A stretch of 64,000 bases of DNA, taken from assembly GCF_014650715.1 (NCBI RefSeq), contig NZ_BMVM01000005.1, forward strand, positions 372,001-436,000, written 5' to 3'. Below the pieces are notes generated by a model. The model had not been told where the DNA came from. It saw nothing but the letters and a program-made list of their open reading frames with translations, and did no database searches. The position numbers and the translations under genes are program-made. The stretch comes from Streptomyces bluensis. GTDB lineage: Bacteria; Actinomycetota; Actinomycetes; Streptomycetales; Streptomycetaceae. Positions 8,394-16,823 of the stretch are shown here, in pieces (the stretch's first letter is position 1; each line of letters begins with the position of its first letter).

Positions 8394-9563
8394 ATGACGA
8401 CACGCACGCAGCAGACGACTCTTGCCCTCGCGTTCATCCTTCTGGCGGGCCTCACCGCATGCCAGGCCGACCAGGACCCGTCGAAGCGGAAACAGGGCCA
8501 TGCCTCCGCCTCCGCCTCCGCCGAAAAGGCCCGCAGCTTCACGCTCGTCGCCTCCGGAGACGTCCTGCCGCACGCCTCGATCATTCGCCAGGCCGGCGCG
8601 GACGCGCGCGGCGCGGGCTACGACTTCCGCCCCATGCTCGCGGGCGTCAAACCCGTCGTGTCCCGGGCGGACCTCGCGATCTGCCACATGGAGACCGTCT
8701 ACGGCGCGAACGGCGACTACACCGGCTACCCCAGCTTCAAGTCCCCGCCCGAGGTGGCCGAAGCTCTTGCCGACGCCGGTTATGACGGCTGCTCCACCGC
8801 CTCCAACCACACGCTCGACGCCGGCGCCGCCGGCATCCAGCGCACCCTCGACGCGCTCGACCGCGCGGGAGTACGGCACGCGGGCTCGGCCCGGACGGCT
8901 CAGGAGGCGGGCGGCATCACCATGCTGCGCGCCCCGGGCGGGGCCCAGGTCGCCCACCTCGCGTACACGTACGGCACGAACGGCGTCCCGTTCCCGAAGG
9001 ACCAGCCCTGGGCCGTCAACCTCATCGACTCCGACCGGATCCTCGCCGACGCCCGGACCGCCCGGCGGCAGGGTGCCGACGTGGTCGTCGCCTCCCTGCA
9101 CTGGGGCTCCGAATGGCAGGACGCCCCCGATGCGCAGCAGATCGACCTGGCCCAGCGGCTCACCGCGGCCCGCACCGCCGGCCGCCCCGACATCGACCTC
9201 ATCATCGGCACCCACGCGCATGTCCCGCAGGCGTACGAGAAGGTCAACGGCACCTGGGTCGTCTACGGCATGGGCGACCAGATCGCCGGCGCCATGGTCA
9301 ACCACCAGGGCGCCCAGGACTCGCGCGGCAACGAGAGCTCCATCGCACGCTTCACCTTCGCCCCACCGGCCCGTAAGGGTGCCCGCTGGGAGGTGAAGAA
9401 GGCCGAGTACATCCCGCAGTGGTTCGACGTGGGACCCGGCCGCGTCGTCAATCTCAACGAGGCCATCGCACAGGGAGCGGACGGCGCCCCCGTACGCGAC
9501 CGCATTCGCCAGGTGGTCCTGAGCCGGGGCGCCGCCGAGGGCGGGCTGGTCATGGGACAGTGA
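8394..9563 (+). CDS. CapA-family lipoprotein (metallophosphatase fold)
   Basis: 389 residues. A lipoprotein signal peptide ends in LTAC, so Cys20 should be lipidated and the protein anchored outside the membrane. The body carries CapA/PgsA motifs in order: ASGDVLPH, SNHTLDAG, SLHWGSEW, IIGTHAHVPQ and VVYGMGD. CapA proteins act in poly-gamma-glutamate capsule formation, but stand-alone actinobacterial members have no shown role. The ATG at 8394 directly precedes the signal peptide; 17 more in-frame codons upstream were rejected. Confidence 0.82.
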   Translation: MTTRTQQTTLALAFILLAGLTACQADQDPSKRKQGHASASASAEKARSFTLVASGDVLPHASIIRQAGADARGAGYDFRPMLAGVKPVVSRADLAICHMETVYGANGDYTGYPSFKSPPEVAEALADAGYDGCSTASNHTLDAGAAGIQRTLDALDRAGVRHAGSARTAQEAGGITMLRAPGGAQVAHLAYTYGTNGVPFPKDQPWAVNLIDSDRILADARTARRQGADVVVASLHWGSEWQDAPDAQQIDLAQRLTAARTAGRPDIDLIIGTHAHVPQAYEKVNGTWVVYGMGDQIAGAMVNHQGAQDSRGNESSIARFTFAPPARKGARWEVKKAEYIPQWFDVGPGRVVNLNEAIAQGADGAPVRDRIRQVVLSRGAAEGGLVMGQ

Positions 9564-9609
9564 CCGGACAACTGGACACGGGCGGTGCGATGCGCCGTGA
9601 CGACACGGC

Positions 9610-10173
9610 CTAAGGCACGACCGTGACGGGCCAGCGCCCCGCCTTCACCAGCCGGATCGCCACGGAACCGATGATCCGGTGCCCCGCCTGCTCGGAGGCG
9701 CCCACCACGACGGCGTCCGCCTTCAGGTCGTCAGCCGCCTTCACGAGCCCGTTGTACGGGTCGCCACGCAAGGTGTGGAACTCCCAGCGCACATCGAAGA
9801 GGCCCCTGACCCGCTCGGTGGCCCGGCGGATCTCCGCGATGAGGCCCTCGGCGATCTCGTCGGTCGTCTGCGCGGCCGGCACACCGAGCGCGGCCCCCGC
9901 CGCCATCACCGGCTGGACGTACACCACGGCGAGCAGGGCGTGCTGCCGTCGGGCCAGACCGGCCGCGTACGCCGCCGCCCGGAACGACGAGTCGGAGCCG
10001 TCCACCCCGACGACGATCACCCTGGGCCCGTCCGTGCCCCGCTCGAAGCGGTGCTGCTCTGTCACGGTCGCGAGGCTATCGAATCCTCCGGTCCCGAGTC
10101 CCGCGGGGGATCGCTCGAACGGCTGCACGGACACCGAACACACTGCTCCCACCGGGTGTTTTCCTACAGCCAT
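9610..10173 (-). CDS. Universal stress protein (UspA family)
   Basis: 187 residues with one Usp domain beginning RVIVVGVDGSDSS and ending in an ATP-binding-type glycine motif (VVVGASEQAGHRIIGSVA). The ATG at 10173 has AAGGA 8-9 nt upstream and is preferred; a GTG at 10065 would remove a non-conserved N-terminal extension and cannot be excluded. It is convergent with the CapA gene and divergent from the deacetylase gene, with only 49 nt between starts. Confidence 0.82.
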   Translation of the reverse strand: MAVGKHPVGAVCSVSVQPFERSPAGLGTGGFDSLATVTEQHRFERGTDGPRVIVVGVDGSDSSFRAAAYAAGLARRQHALLAVVYVQPVMAAGAALGVPAAQTTDEIAEGLIAEIRRATERVRGLFDVRWEFHTLRGDPYNGLVKAADDLKADAVVVGASEQAGHRIIGSVAIRLVKAGRWPVTVVP

Positions 10174-10222
10174 ACCGGTGTCCTTGGGGTGAGTCGGCCG
10201 GGAAAACGGCGACGGATAAGTC

Positions 10223-11080
10223 ATGACGAACGATCACATGTTTACGCGCCGTCGCATGCTGATGGCCGGGGCCGCCGTCGTGGGCGCGTCCGGTACCGCC
10301 GGTGTGGCCGCTCTGCTCGGCGGGGAGACGGCCCCGGGCCCCGGCCCCACCCCCGTACCCGGACGGAGCCCGGTCGCGGGTTCGCAGACGCGGGGCAGCG
10401 TCAAACCCTCCGCTTACCGGTTGCAGCCCATCACGGGGTACGGGCCGCCACCGCGCGCCCGCACCCGGACCCTCGTCCGGCGCGAACCCTTCCTGCGCGT
10501 GTCCGGGCTGGGCCGCGCCATGGTGCTGACCTTCGACGACGGCCCCGACCGCCGCTACACCCCCGACATCCTGCGCACCCTGCGCAAATACGACGTCCAC
10601 GCCATGTTCTTCGTCTGCGGCGTGATGGCCGCGGCCAACAAGGACCTGCTGCGGCAGCTGGCCGACGAAGGGCATGTCGTGGGCAACCACACCTGGTCCC
10701 ACCCGCTGCTGCCCGGCATGTCGCGCTCCGCGATCCGCTCCCAGATGGAACGCACCAGCGAGGTCGTCGAAGAGGCGATCGGTGAGGCGCCCCGATGGTT
10801 CCGCGCGCCCTACGGCGCCTGGAACGGCACGGTCTTCCGGATCGGCGCCGAGTTGGGCATGGAGCCGCTGGGCTGGACGCTCGACACGCTGGACTGGACG
10901 CGCCCGGGCACCGGCACCATCGCCGCCCGGGTCGAGCGCCACGCCGGCCCGGGCGTCGTGGTCCTCTCCCACGACGCGGGCGGCAACCGCTCCCAGAGCG
11001 TACGGGCGCTGCGCAGCTATCTGCCGGAGTTGCTGGACGCGGGCTATCACATCACCGTCCCGCGACGGAAACGGGCCTAG
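10223..11080 (+). CDS. Tat-exported polysaccharide deacetylase
   Basis: 285 residues. The N-terminus TRRRMLMAGAAVVG looks like a twin-arginine signal. The NodB domain shows motif 1 TFDDGP, motif 2 HTWSHP, motif 3 RAPYG, and LSHD near the end, giving the Asp and two His metal ligands. It probably removes acetyl groups from peptidoglycan or another N-acetyl-hexosamine polymer outside the cell. Its 3' end is followed by a very strong hairpin shared with the convergent sortase gene. Confidence 0.87.
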   Translation: MTNDHMFTRRRMLMAGAAVVGASGTAGVAALLGGETAPGPGPTPVPGRSPVAGSQTRGSVKPSAYRLQPITGYGPPPRARTRTLVRREPFLRVSGLGRAMVLTFDDGPDRRYTPDILRTLRKYDVHAMFFVCGVMAAANKDLLRQLADEGHVVGNHTWSHPLLPGMSRSAIRSQMERTSEVVEEAIGEAPRWFRAPYGAWNGTVFRIGAELGMEPLGWTLDTLDWTRPGTGTIAARVERHAGPGVVVLSHDAGGNRSQSVRALRSYLPELLDAGYHITVPRRKRA

Positions 11081-11090
11081 TGTGTGCGTG

Positions 11091-11145
11091 CCCTCGGCGC
11101 ACCGGGTGTAGACCCTTTTTGGGTCTACACCCGGTGCGCCGAGGG
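11091..11145. terminator. 25-bp perfect hairpin between convergent genes
   Basis: Arms 11091-11115 and 11121-11145 are perfectly complementary over 25 bp around a TTTTT loop, followed by an A-rich run on the plus strand (T-rich before the hairpin on the minus strand). It lies between the convergent deacetylase and sortase genes and should stop transcription from both sides. Confidence 0.8.
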
Positions 11146-11173
11146 TCAAAAAGAAAAAGAGAGGTCGGGGCGC

Positions 11174-11839
11174 TCAGCGCACCTCGACCATGCGGGCGAA
11201 CACCACGACGTTCCCGTCGTAACCGTTCTGCTTGGAGAAACCGCCGCCGCACGTGATGACCCGGATTTCCGGTACGCCGCTGTTCCCGTAGACGCGGTCC
11301 CCGGGGAAGTTGTTCTTCTCGAACACCTCGACGCCGTAGATCTCGAAGACGGCCGTCTTCCCGTCGTTGCGCAGGACCTCGATCCGGTACCCCTTGTGGA
11401 GCGCCCCGAGTCCGTAGAACACGGCGGGGCCGTGCTGGTTGTCGACGTGGCCCACGAGGACGGCCGTGCCGTTCTCACCCGGGGACACCGCGCCGGTGAA
11501 CCAGCCGGCGAGGTTCGGGTCGTCGGGCGGCGGCGCGTCGACCCATCCCTGCAGGTCCAGGCCGACGGGCATCACGGGGGCGTCGACCTGGATCGCCGGG
11601 ATCCTGATCCGGCTGACCGCGGAGTACGGCAGTGCCGGCGGCGCGTTGCCGAACAGGCCCTGGGGGGTGGCGCCCGTGTCGGCGGCCGCTGCCGACGCCG
11701 GCTGTGGCGGACCCGCGTCGAACTCCCCGGAGCCATTCCGGATAAGGGCGAGGCCGGTCAGCAGAACAAGCGCTATCACACCCCACGGGGCGCGCTTCCT
11801 CCGCCGCTCCTCCTCTTCGGCCAGCTCGGACGAAGACAT
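11174..11839 (-). CDS. Class F sortase
   Basis: 221 residues. An N-terminal basic segment and one transmembrane helix (about residues 18-35) precede the sortase domain. Catalytic His is in VGHVDNQ and catalytic Cys in VITCGGG; the expected C-terminal Arg position is not a typical match. Class F sortases are actinobacterial cell-wall transpeptidases with poorly known substrates. The ATG at 11839 follows GAGAGGGG; an ATG at 11884 adds 15 residues without a ribosome site. The divergent gene at 12172 encodes a possible client or partner. Confidence 0.85.
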   Translation of the reverse strand: MSSSELAEEEERRRKRAPWGVIALVLLTGLALIRNGSGEFDAGPPQPASAAAADTGATPQGLFGNAPPALPYSAVSRIRIPAIQVDAPVMPVGLDLQGWVDAPPPDDPNLAGWFTGAVSPGENGTAVLVGHVDNQHGPAVFYGLGALHKGYRIEVLRNDGKTAVFEIYGVEVFEKNNFPGDRVYGNSGVPEIRVITCGGGFSKQNGYDGNVVVFARMVEVR

Positions 11840-12171
11840 GCGCCATCCCCTCTCGCCCCGGCCGTTGTCGCGTCCGTCACGCATGGCACAACGCTAAGCG
11901 CAAGAGCGGAACTCGGCGACGGGACAGGTACGAAAGGGTGGCGGGTGCCCACAGGGCGTGAGCCATTCGGGTCGCCGTTCTCAGGAATTTTCTGAACGTC
12001 AATGACCTGCGGCGATATCCGATTGTGGATCATTTCCCGGCGTGTGCTCTCACCAGGACGGACCATCCCGAAATGCGGGGCCACGCACGGCAACTGAGGG
12101 TCTGACTAGGAGGCGCTTTCCAGCCGATCGACCGGGGAACGGGTCCCGGGGCGCCTTCCCCGGAGGATCAC

Positions 12172-12660
12172 ATGCGTACTACTCGTGCCCTGGCGGCGTC
12201 CGCCGCCGCGGTGGCCGTCCTCGGGCTCGCCGCGCCTACGGCCGCCGCGTGGAACGACCCGACCTCGGTCACGGCCCAGCCCAGCGTCATCGCCCGCGGC
12301 GGCCAGCTGGTCATCACCGTCAAGGGTGAGGCCTGCACCATGCAGAACAGCACCGTGAGTTCAAGCGCCTTCCCGACGACGAGGCTGAGGTCGATGGGTG
12401 GCGACACGTCGACCGCCACCGTGACCGTCAGTTCGAACGCCAACCCCGGTGCGCAGAGCGTCACCACCAACTGCGCCGGGCGGCAGAGGACCTTCAACAA
12501 CGTCTTCACCGTCCTCGGCGGGGTCCGCGGCGGTATCGGCGGCAGCAGCACCTCCGGAGCGACCCCGGCCGACATCGCGATCGGCGGCGGACTGGTCGCC
12601 GCCGCGCTGATCGGAGGTGGGGTGTTCTGGATGCGCCGCCGTTCCGAGAGCAAGATCTGA
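12172..12660 (+). CDS. Small secreted protein with C-terminal membrane anchor
   Basis: 162 residues. A cleavable signal peptide ends near AAPTAAA, the middle is a Ser/Thr-rich domain with two Cys that could pair, a Gly/Ser linker follows, and the C-terminus has a hydrophobic helix then MRRRSESKI. This resembles a surface protein held by its tail; I see no clear LPXTG signal, so sorting by the divergent sortase is only suggested by position. GGAGGATCAC precedes the ATG. Confidence 0.72.
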   Translation: MRTTRALAASAAAVAVLGLAAPTAAAWNDPTSVTAQPSVIARGGQLVITVKGEACTMQNSTVSSSAFPTTRLRSMGGDTSTATVTVSSNANPGAQSVTTNCAGRQRTFNNVFTVLGGVRGGIGGSSTSGATPADIAIGGGLVAAALIGGGVFWMRRRSESKI

Positions 12661-12735
12661 GCCACGAGCGTGGGCAGAGACGGAGACGAGAGGAGACCGG
12701 CAGAGAGTGACATGTGGGTCTGAGCGCCGCTTCCC

Positions 12736-12768
12736 CGGAGACCGGATCGCCCTCGGAGACCGAATCGC
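12736..12768. repeat. 15-bp direct repeat in intergenic region
   Basis: CGGAGACCGGATCGC and CGGAGACCGAATCGC (14 of 15 identical) are separated by 3 nt, in the 209-nt gap between the secreted protein gene and the convergent DUF4239 gene. Function unknown. Confidence 0.5.
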
Positions 12769-12869
12769 ACATCGACAGCCCTTCCCCCCGGACCCGCTCG
12801 GGTACCGGGGCGAAGGCTGTGCGGCGACGGTGGGGTCCGCGTGACCGGTCTCGCCGCCGCCCTGGAACG

Positions 12870-13634
12870 TCAGCCGCGCGCGTGGGGGAACAGCTTGAGC
12901 AGCGGCTCCGTCGACGCCGCGAGCCCCCGGGCGTACGGCGCGTCGAAGTCCCAGACCAGGAACAGCAGGAAGGCGATGAGCGCGGAGAACAGACCGGCGA
13001 GGATCAGCTCGCGTGGGGTGCGCCGGATCTGCAGGGCGAACACCATGCCGATGGTCACGACGGCACCGGTGATGAGCCCGAACCACACGACGCCCGGCAT
13101 GGTCGCGCCCGTAGAGTCGGCGCGGGCGTTGCGCGCGGCGTCGGCGGCGGCCACCTCGTCCACGAGCGGCTGGTAGGCCTGCGCCTCGAAGTCCGAACGG
13201 GGCTCGTAGTCGGTGACGTCGTGGCGGATGCGGTCGAAGAGACGGGCGCCGCGCTCGGTCATCTCACCGCTGTCGGCCATCGACTTCCACTCCTTGGTCA
13301 CGACATGGTTCACATAGGTGTGGACGTCGTCCCGGATGCGGTCGCGCACGTCCGCCGGGTAGACGCGCACCCGTTCCGTGATCTCGTGCAGGGCCTGCGC
13401 CTCCGTCTGCACATGGTCCTCGGCGACGCTGCGGGCCTCCCAGACACCGGCCATGGCCAGACCCAGCACGATGGCGTACACGACGCCGATCATCATCGTG
13501 ATGTACTCGATCACGTCGGGGGTCTCGGACGGGTCGTCGTCCTCGGGCGCCGTGTAATGCCGTACGACGGTCACGATGAGCACGACGAGGCACGCGGCCG
13601 CCATCGCGAGGGTGAGAACAAGCCATTCCGACAA
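12870..13634 (-). CDS. DUF4239-family membrane protein
   Basis: 254 residues. Two hydrophobic helices at the N-terminus (about residues 5-25 and 45-65), a charged middle of about 130 residues, and two C-terminal helices match the DUF4239 layout. The function of the family is unknown. The TTG at 13634 is chosen because GGAGG lies 6 nt upstream and the first residues then begin the membrane helix; the longer frame to 13748 overlaps the gene upstream. It is 16 nt behind the Pro-rich gene and probably co-transcribed. Confidence 0.7.
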   Translation of the reverse strand: MSEWLVLTLAMAAACLVVLIVTVVRHYTAPEDDDPSETPDVIEYITMMIGVVYAIVLGLAMAGVWEARSVAEDHVQTEAQALHEITERVRVYPADVRDRIRDDVHTYVNHVVTKEWKSMADSGEMTERGARLFDRIRHDVTDYEPRSDFEAQAYQPLVDEVAAADAARNARADSTGATMPGVVWFGLITGAVVTIGMVFALQIRRTPRELILAGLFSALIAFLLFLVWDFDAPYARGLAASTEPLLKLFPHARG

Positions 13635-13650
13635 GAGGTTCCTCCAGGAG

Positions 13651-14271
13651 TCAGCGCGGACGCAGCGCGGCGGCGGCGAACAGCGCGGGCACGGTGACGA
13701 GCAGGGCGAGCGAGACGAGGGAGGGGCCCTCGCGCTTCGTCTGCCCACGCGGGGACGGCCGGTAGGGCGGATAGCTCACCGGGGGCGGCGACGGCTTGGG
13801 CCGTGCCTCCCGTGGGGGTTCCGGGGGCTTCGGTGCTGCCGGGGCGGGAGGCCGGGCCGGTGACGGCGGGGGAGGTGCGGGCCTGGGCGCCAGCGTGGGG
13901 GCCGGAGTGGGCCGCGGCTTCGGCTCCGGCTCGGGTGGCGTCGGGGTGGGTGGCGGGGTCGGGGTGGGCTTCGGCGGGTGCGGTGTCGGCGTGGGAGCGG
14001 GTGTCGGGGTGGGTGTGGGCGTCGACGTGGGGGGACACGACGGTGCCGGGATGGGCGTCGTCTTCGCCGGGCCCGCGCCGCGCGTATCCCCGCCCGCGAC
14101 CGCCACGGCGGTCAGCCCGCCGTCCGGGCCGGCAGAGGCGTACGCGCAGGCGGTGGCGACCGCTGTTCCGCTCGGGCTTACGACGACGAGCCAGGTCAGT
14201 GTGAGCAGGGCCAACAACCGTATGGCGAGGGCGGATCGAGTCCGCTGGGGTCCGTGCACGACGGAGATCAT
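13651..14271 (-). CDS. Proline/threonine-rich surface protein
   Basis: About 206 residues. A signal peptide runs through LLALLTLTWLVVV, followed by a short domain, then about 90 residues dominated by PT, PTP and PPP runs, and a C-terminal hydrophobic helix ending AALRPR. This looks like a wall-spanning stalk anchored in the membrane. The ATG at 14271 is chosen since it places the signal peptide correctly, though its ribosome site is weak; an ATG at 14370 is also in frame. Likely operon with the DUF4239 gene. Confidence 0.6.
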   Translation of the reverse strand: MISVVHGPQRTRSALAIRLLALLTLTWLVVVSPSGTAVATACAYASAGPDGGLTAVAVAGGDTRGAGPAKTTPIPAPSCPPTSTPTPTPTPAPTPTPHPPKPTPTPPPTPTPPEPEPKPRPTPAPTLAPRPAPPPPSPARPPAPAAPKPPEPPREARPKPSPPPVSYPPYRPSPRGQTKREGPSLVSLALLVTVPALFAAAALRPR

Positions 14272-14532
14272 CGGCGCTGATGCGCCCGCGCACGCCCGAG
14301 CGCCGGGTGATTGCCCCGAACGGGGGACAAACAGGCGGGACGGACTGGATCGGCCGTACGAAACCCGCATCCCCGGAAGGAGGTGCGGACGCTCCCTCCG
14401 CAGGCCCCGTCATGGATTCCGGAAAGAAATTTGAGAAGTGGTTGAACACACATGCCACTTCCCTCCGTACCTAGGGCCAGCGAGCGGCGCGGCAGGGCGC
14501 CGCAACACCCAAAGGATCACGGGGAGTTGACG

Positions 14533-15537
14533 ATGAAGACCTCCTGGCGGAACGCCTCACTCGTAGCGACAGCTGCGTTCGTGCTGGCGCTCACGACGGC
14601 GTGCGGTCAGGAAAACGGCGGCGCGTCGAGCCAGAACGTGGGCGCCACCCAGCCGGCCGGCGGTATCGACCTGGGCGCCGGTGGTTCCGCCGCCGGCTCC
14701 GGCGCCGGAGCCGGTGCGAAGGAACAGGAAGGCGCCGCGCCGCAGGGCGCCGCCGGCAAACTGGCCGTGCTGGACAGCCAGCAGTACGGAAAGGTCCTCA
14801 CCGACAGCGCCGGCTTCGCCCTCTACCGCTTCGACAAGGACACGGCCGAACCCCCGAAGACGACGTGCGAGGGCGAGTGCGCCACCACCTGGCCGCCCGT
14901 CCCGGCCTCCGGCGCCACCGCGGCCGAGGGTGTCGACAAGTCGCTGATCGGCGAGGTGTCCCGCCCCGACGGCACCAAGCAGCTGACGATCGGCGGCTGG
15001 CCCATGTACCGGTACGCCAAGGACACCAAGGCCGGTGACGTCAAGGGCGAGGGCGTGGGCGGCGCCTGGTTCGCCTCGGCCCCCGACGGCAAGAAGGCGG
15101 CCGGCGGCGGTGCCGGCAAGGGCGACAAGGGCTCCGGCTCCGCCGAGGCGATCGGGGACCTGCCCGGTCTGTCGACGCGCAACGACCCCGAACTCGGCGA
15201 GGTCGTCGTCGACAAGAACGGCATGACGGTCTACCGCTTCGAGAAGGACACGCCGTGGCCGATGAAGTCGGCCTGCACCGGGGCGTGCCTGGAGAAGTGG
15301 CCGGTCGTCGAGCCGGTCGACGCCGCCGACACCAAGGGCATCGACAACAAGAACGACGGCCGCCGGGGCTACGTCGTCCTGAACCGTCCGGACGGGCTCA
15401 AGCAGCAGAGCATCGACTGCTGGCCGCTCTACACCTTCGCGGGTGACAAGAAGCCGGGTGACACCAACGGCCAGGGTGTCGGCGGCACCTGGTACGCCAT
15501 CTCCCCGGAGGGCAAGGCGCTCGGCAAGCCGAAGTAG
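14533..15537 (+). CDS. SCO0930-type lipoprotein with two Y-x-(FWY)-x-x-D repeats
   Basis: 334 residues. The signal peptide ends LTTAC, a lipobox, so the protein should be a surface lipoprotein. After a Gly/Ala-rich linker come two related domains of the COG4315 type, each with YRFDKD or YRFEKD followed by a Cys pair (CEGECATTWPP and CTGACLEKWP) and GG-W-Y/F at the end. The paired Cys suggest metal or redox binding, but the biochemical role is not established. GGGAG lies 8 nt before the ATG. Confidence 0.78.
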   Translation: MKTSWRNASLVATAAFVLALTTACGQENGGASSQNVGATQPAGGIDLGAGGSAAGSGAGAGAKEQEGAAPQGAAGKLAVLDSQQYGKVLTDSAGFALYRFDKDTAEPPKTTCEGECATTWPPVPASGATAAEGVDKSLIGEVSRPDGTKQLTIGGWPMYRYAKDTKAGDVKGEGVGGAWFASAPDGKKAAGGGAGKGDKGSGSAEAIGDLPGLSTRNDPELGEVVVDKNGMTVYRFEKDTPWPMKSACTGACLEKWPVVEPVDAADTKGIDNKNDGRRGYVVLNRPDGLKQQSIDCWPLYTFAGDKKPGDTNGQGVGGTWYAISPEGKALGKPK

Positions 15538-16010
15538 ACGGTCAGCGCCCAGGGCCCCAGGTCCGGCGCGGCCGAGCCGGCTCTCCAGGAATGTTCCCCT
15601 CACCGTAGTCGGCCGAAGGGAGGTGTTCGAGAGTCAGAAGTTCCGGTTGCACAGCCAGGCACAATCCCCGGTCCGCCCCCTCCGCACCGCACGGAGGGGG
15701 CGGACCACTTGGCATGCCCGGGTTCCGGTCAGGACAGCCCCGGGGCGGCCGGACCTCTTCGGCGCCCCGCGCGTCGGTGCCGTGACTCCGCGCGCCTCCC
15801 CCCCCTGCACGCTCAGGACCGCGGCGCGTTCCTTCCGGGAACCCCTTCGGGGGGTGCCCCTTCGCGGGGTGACAATTCGGCACTTGCCGGAGGCAGTCCC
15901 CCGGAACGGACGGTCAATTTCCGTTTCAGGTCGCTCCTTTGGCGGGCGATCAGTAGCCTCAACTCGAACACTGGATCGCCTACGCCACCCCTGACGCGTT
16001 GGAGTGATAG
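15538..16010. other. Intergenic region with terminator-like hairpins
   Basis: 473 nt without a supportable gene. It contains a 14-bp perfect stem at 15671-15705 (loop 7 nt) that should end the lipoprotein transcript, and two short C4-5/G4-5 hairpins at 15841-15870 before the methyltransferase gene. Nothing else is recognised. Confidence 0.6.
15671..15705 (+). terminator. 14-bp stem-loop terminator
   Basis: Arms 15671-15684 and 15692-15705 (GTCCGCCCCCTCCG and its complement) pair perfectly around CACCGCA. It lies 134 nt after the lipoprotein stop. No U-tract follows, as is common in Streptomyces. Confidence 0.6.
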
Positions 16011-16823
16011 ATGGAGCGTCCCTCCTGGGCTCCGCGGAGCATCGACATCACGGTGCCGTCCGTGGCCCGCGTCTACGACTACTACCTGGGCGGTTCGCAC
16101 AACTTCGAGGTCGACCGGGAAGCGGCCCGCAAGGCCATGGCGTTCCTGCCGGGCCTGCCCAAGATCATGCAGGCCAACCGGGCGTTCATGCGCCGCGCCG
16201 TGCGGTACGCGGCCGGCGAGGGCATCACCCGGTTCCTGGACATCGGTTCCGGCATCCCCACCTTCGGCAGCGTCCACGAGGTCGCCCGGGAGGCCCACCC
16301 CGGTGCGCGCGTCGTGTACGTCGACCACGACCCGGTGGCCGTCGCGCACAGCCAGGCCGTGCTGGAGGGCGACGAGGACGCCGACGTGGTCGCGGCCGAC
16401 TTCCGCAAGCCCCGGGACATCCTCGAAAGCCCCCAGGTGGAGCGCCTCATCGACCGGAACCGGCCAGTCGCGCTGCTCCTCGTTGCCATACTGCACTTCG
16501 TGGAGGACGCGGACGACCCGTACGGAGCGGTGGCCGAACTGCGCGACGCGCTCGCGCCGGGCAGCCTGCTCGTGCTCTCGCACGCCGCGTTCGAGGGAGT
16601 CCCGCTGCCGCCCGCGCGGGCCGGGGGAGTGATCGACGTGTACAAGGACATCCGCAGCCCGCTGATCATGCGCTCGCGCGACGAGATCGCGCGGTTCTTC
16701 GAGGGGTACGACATGGTGGAACCCGGACTGGTGCCGATGGCGAACTGGAGGCCCGACACGGCACCCGAGGACGAGGATCCGTATTCCTTCTCCGGATTCG
16801 CCGGCGTGGGGCGTGCGGCGTGA
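16011..16823 (+). CDS. SAM-dependent methyltransferase (Methyltransf_19 / DUF574)
   Basis: 270 residues. The actinobacterial family signature is clear: VARVYDYYLGGSHNF near the N-terminus, the SAM-binding FLDIGSGIPT, then YVDHDPVAV and LLLVAILHFV. Members are abundant in Streptomyces and their substrates are unknown. The gene overlaps the c-di-GMP enzyme gene by 4 nt (GTGA), so the two proteins are probably made together. Confidence 0.85.
   Translation: MERPSWAPRSIDITVPSVARVYDYYLGGSHNFEVDREAARKAMAFLPGLPKIMQANRAFMRRAVRYAAGEGITRFLDIGSGIPTFGSVHEVAREAHPGARVVYVDHDPVAVAHSQAVLEGDEDADVVAADFRKPRDILESPQVERLIDRNRPVALLLVAILHFVEDADDPYGAVAELRDALAPGSLLVLSHAAFEGVPLPPARAGGVIDVYKDIRSPLIMRSRDEIARFFEGYDMVEPGLVPMANWRPDTAPEDEDPYSFSGFAGVGRAA

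Noticed and set aside
13900..14040. Tandem repeat resembling a CRISPR or VNTR
   Set aside because: It is the PT-rich coding stretch of a surface protein; no spacers or uniform repeats.
14412..14474. Short plus-strand peptide frame after a GGAAGGAGG sequence
   Set aside because: The ribosome-like site is 30 nt upstream of the ATG and the 20-residue product matches nothing I know.
15542..15883. Minus-strand frame of 113 codons
   Set aside because: Spans terminator hairpins and has no protein-like composition.
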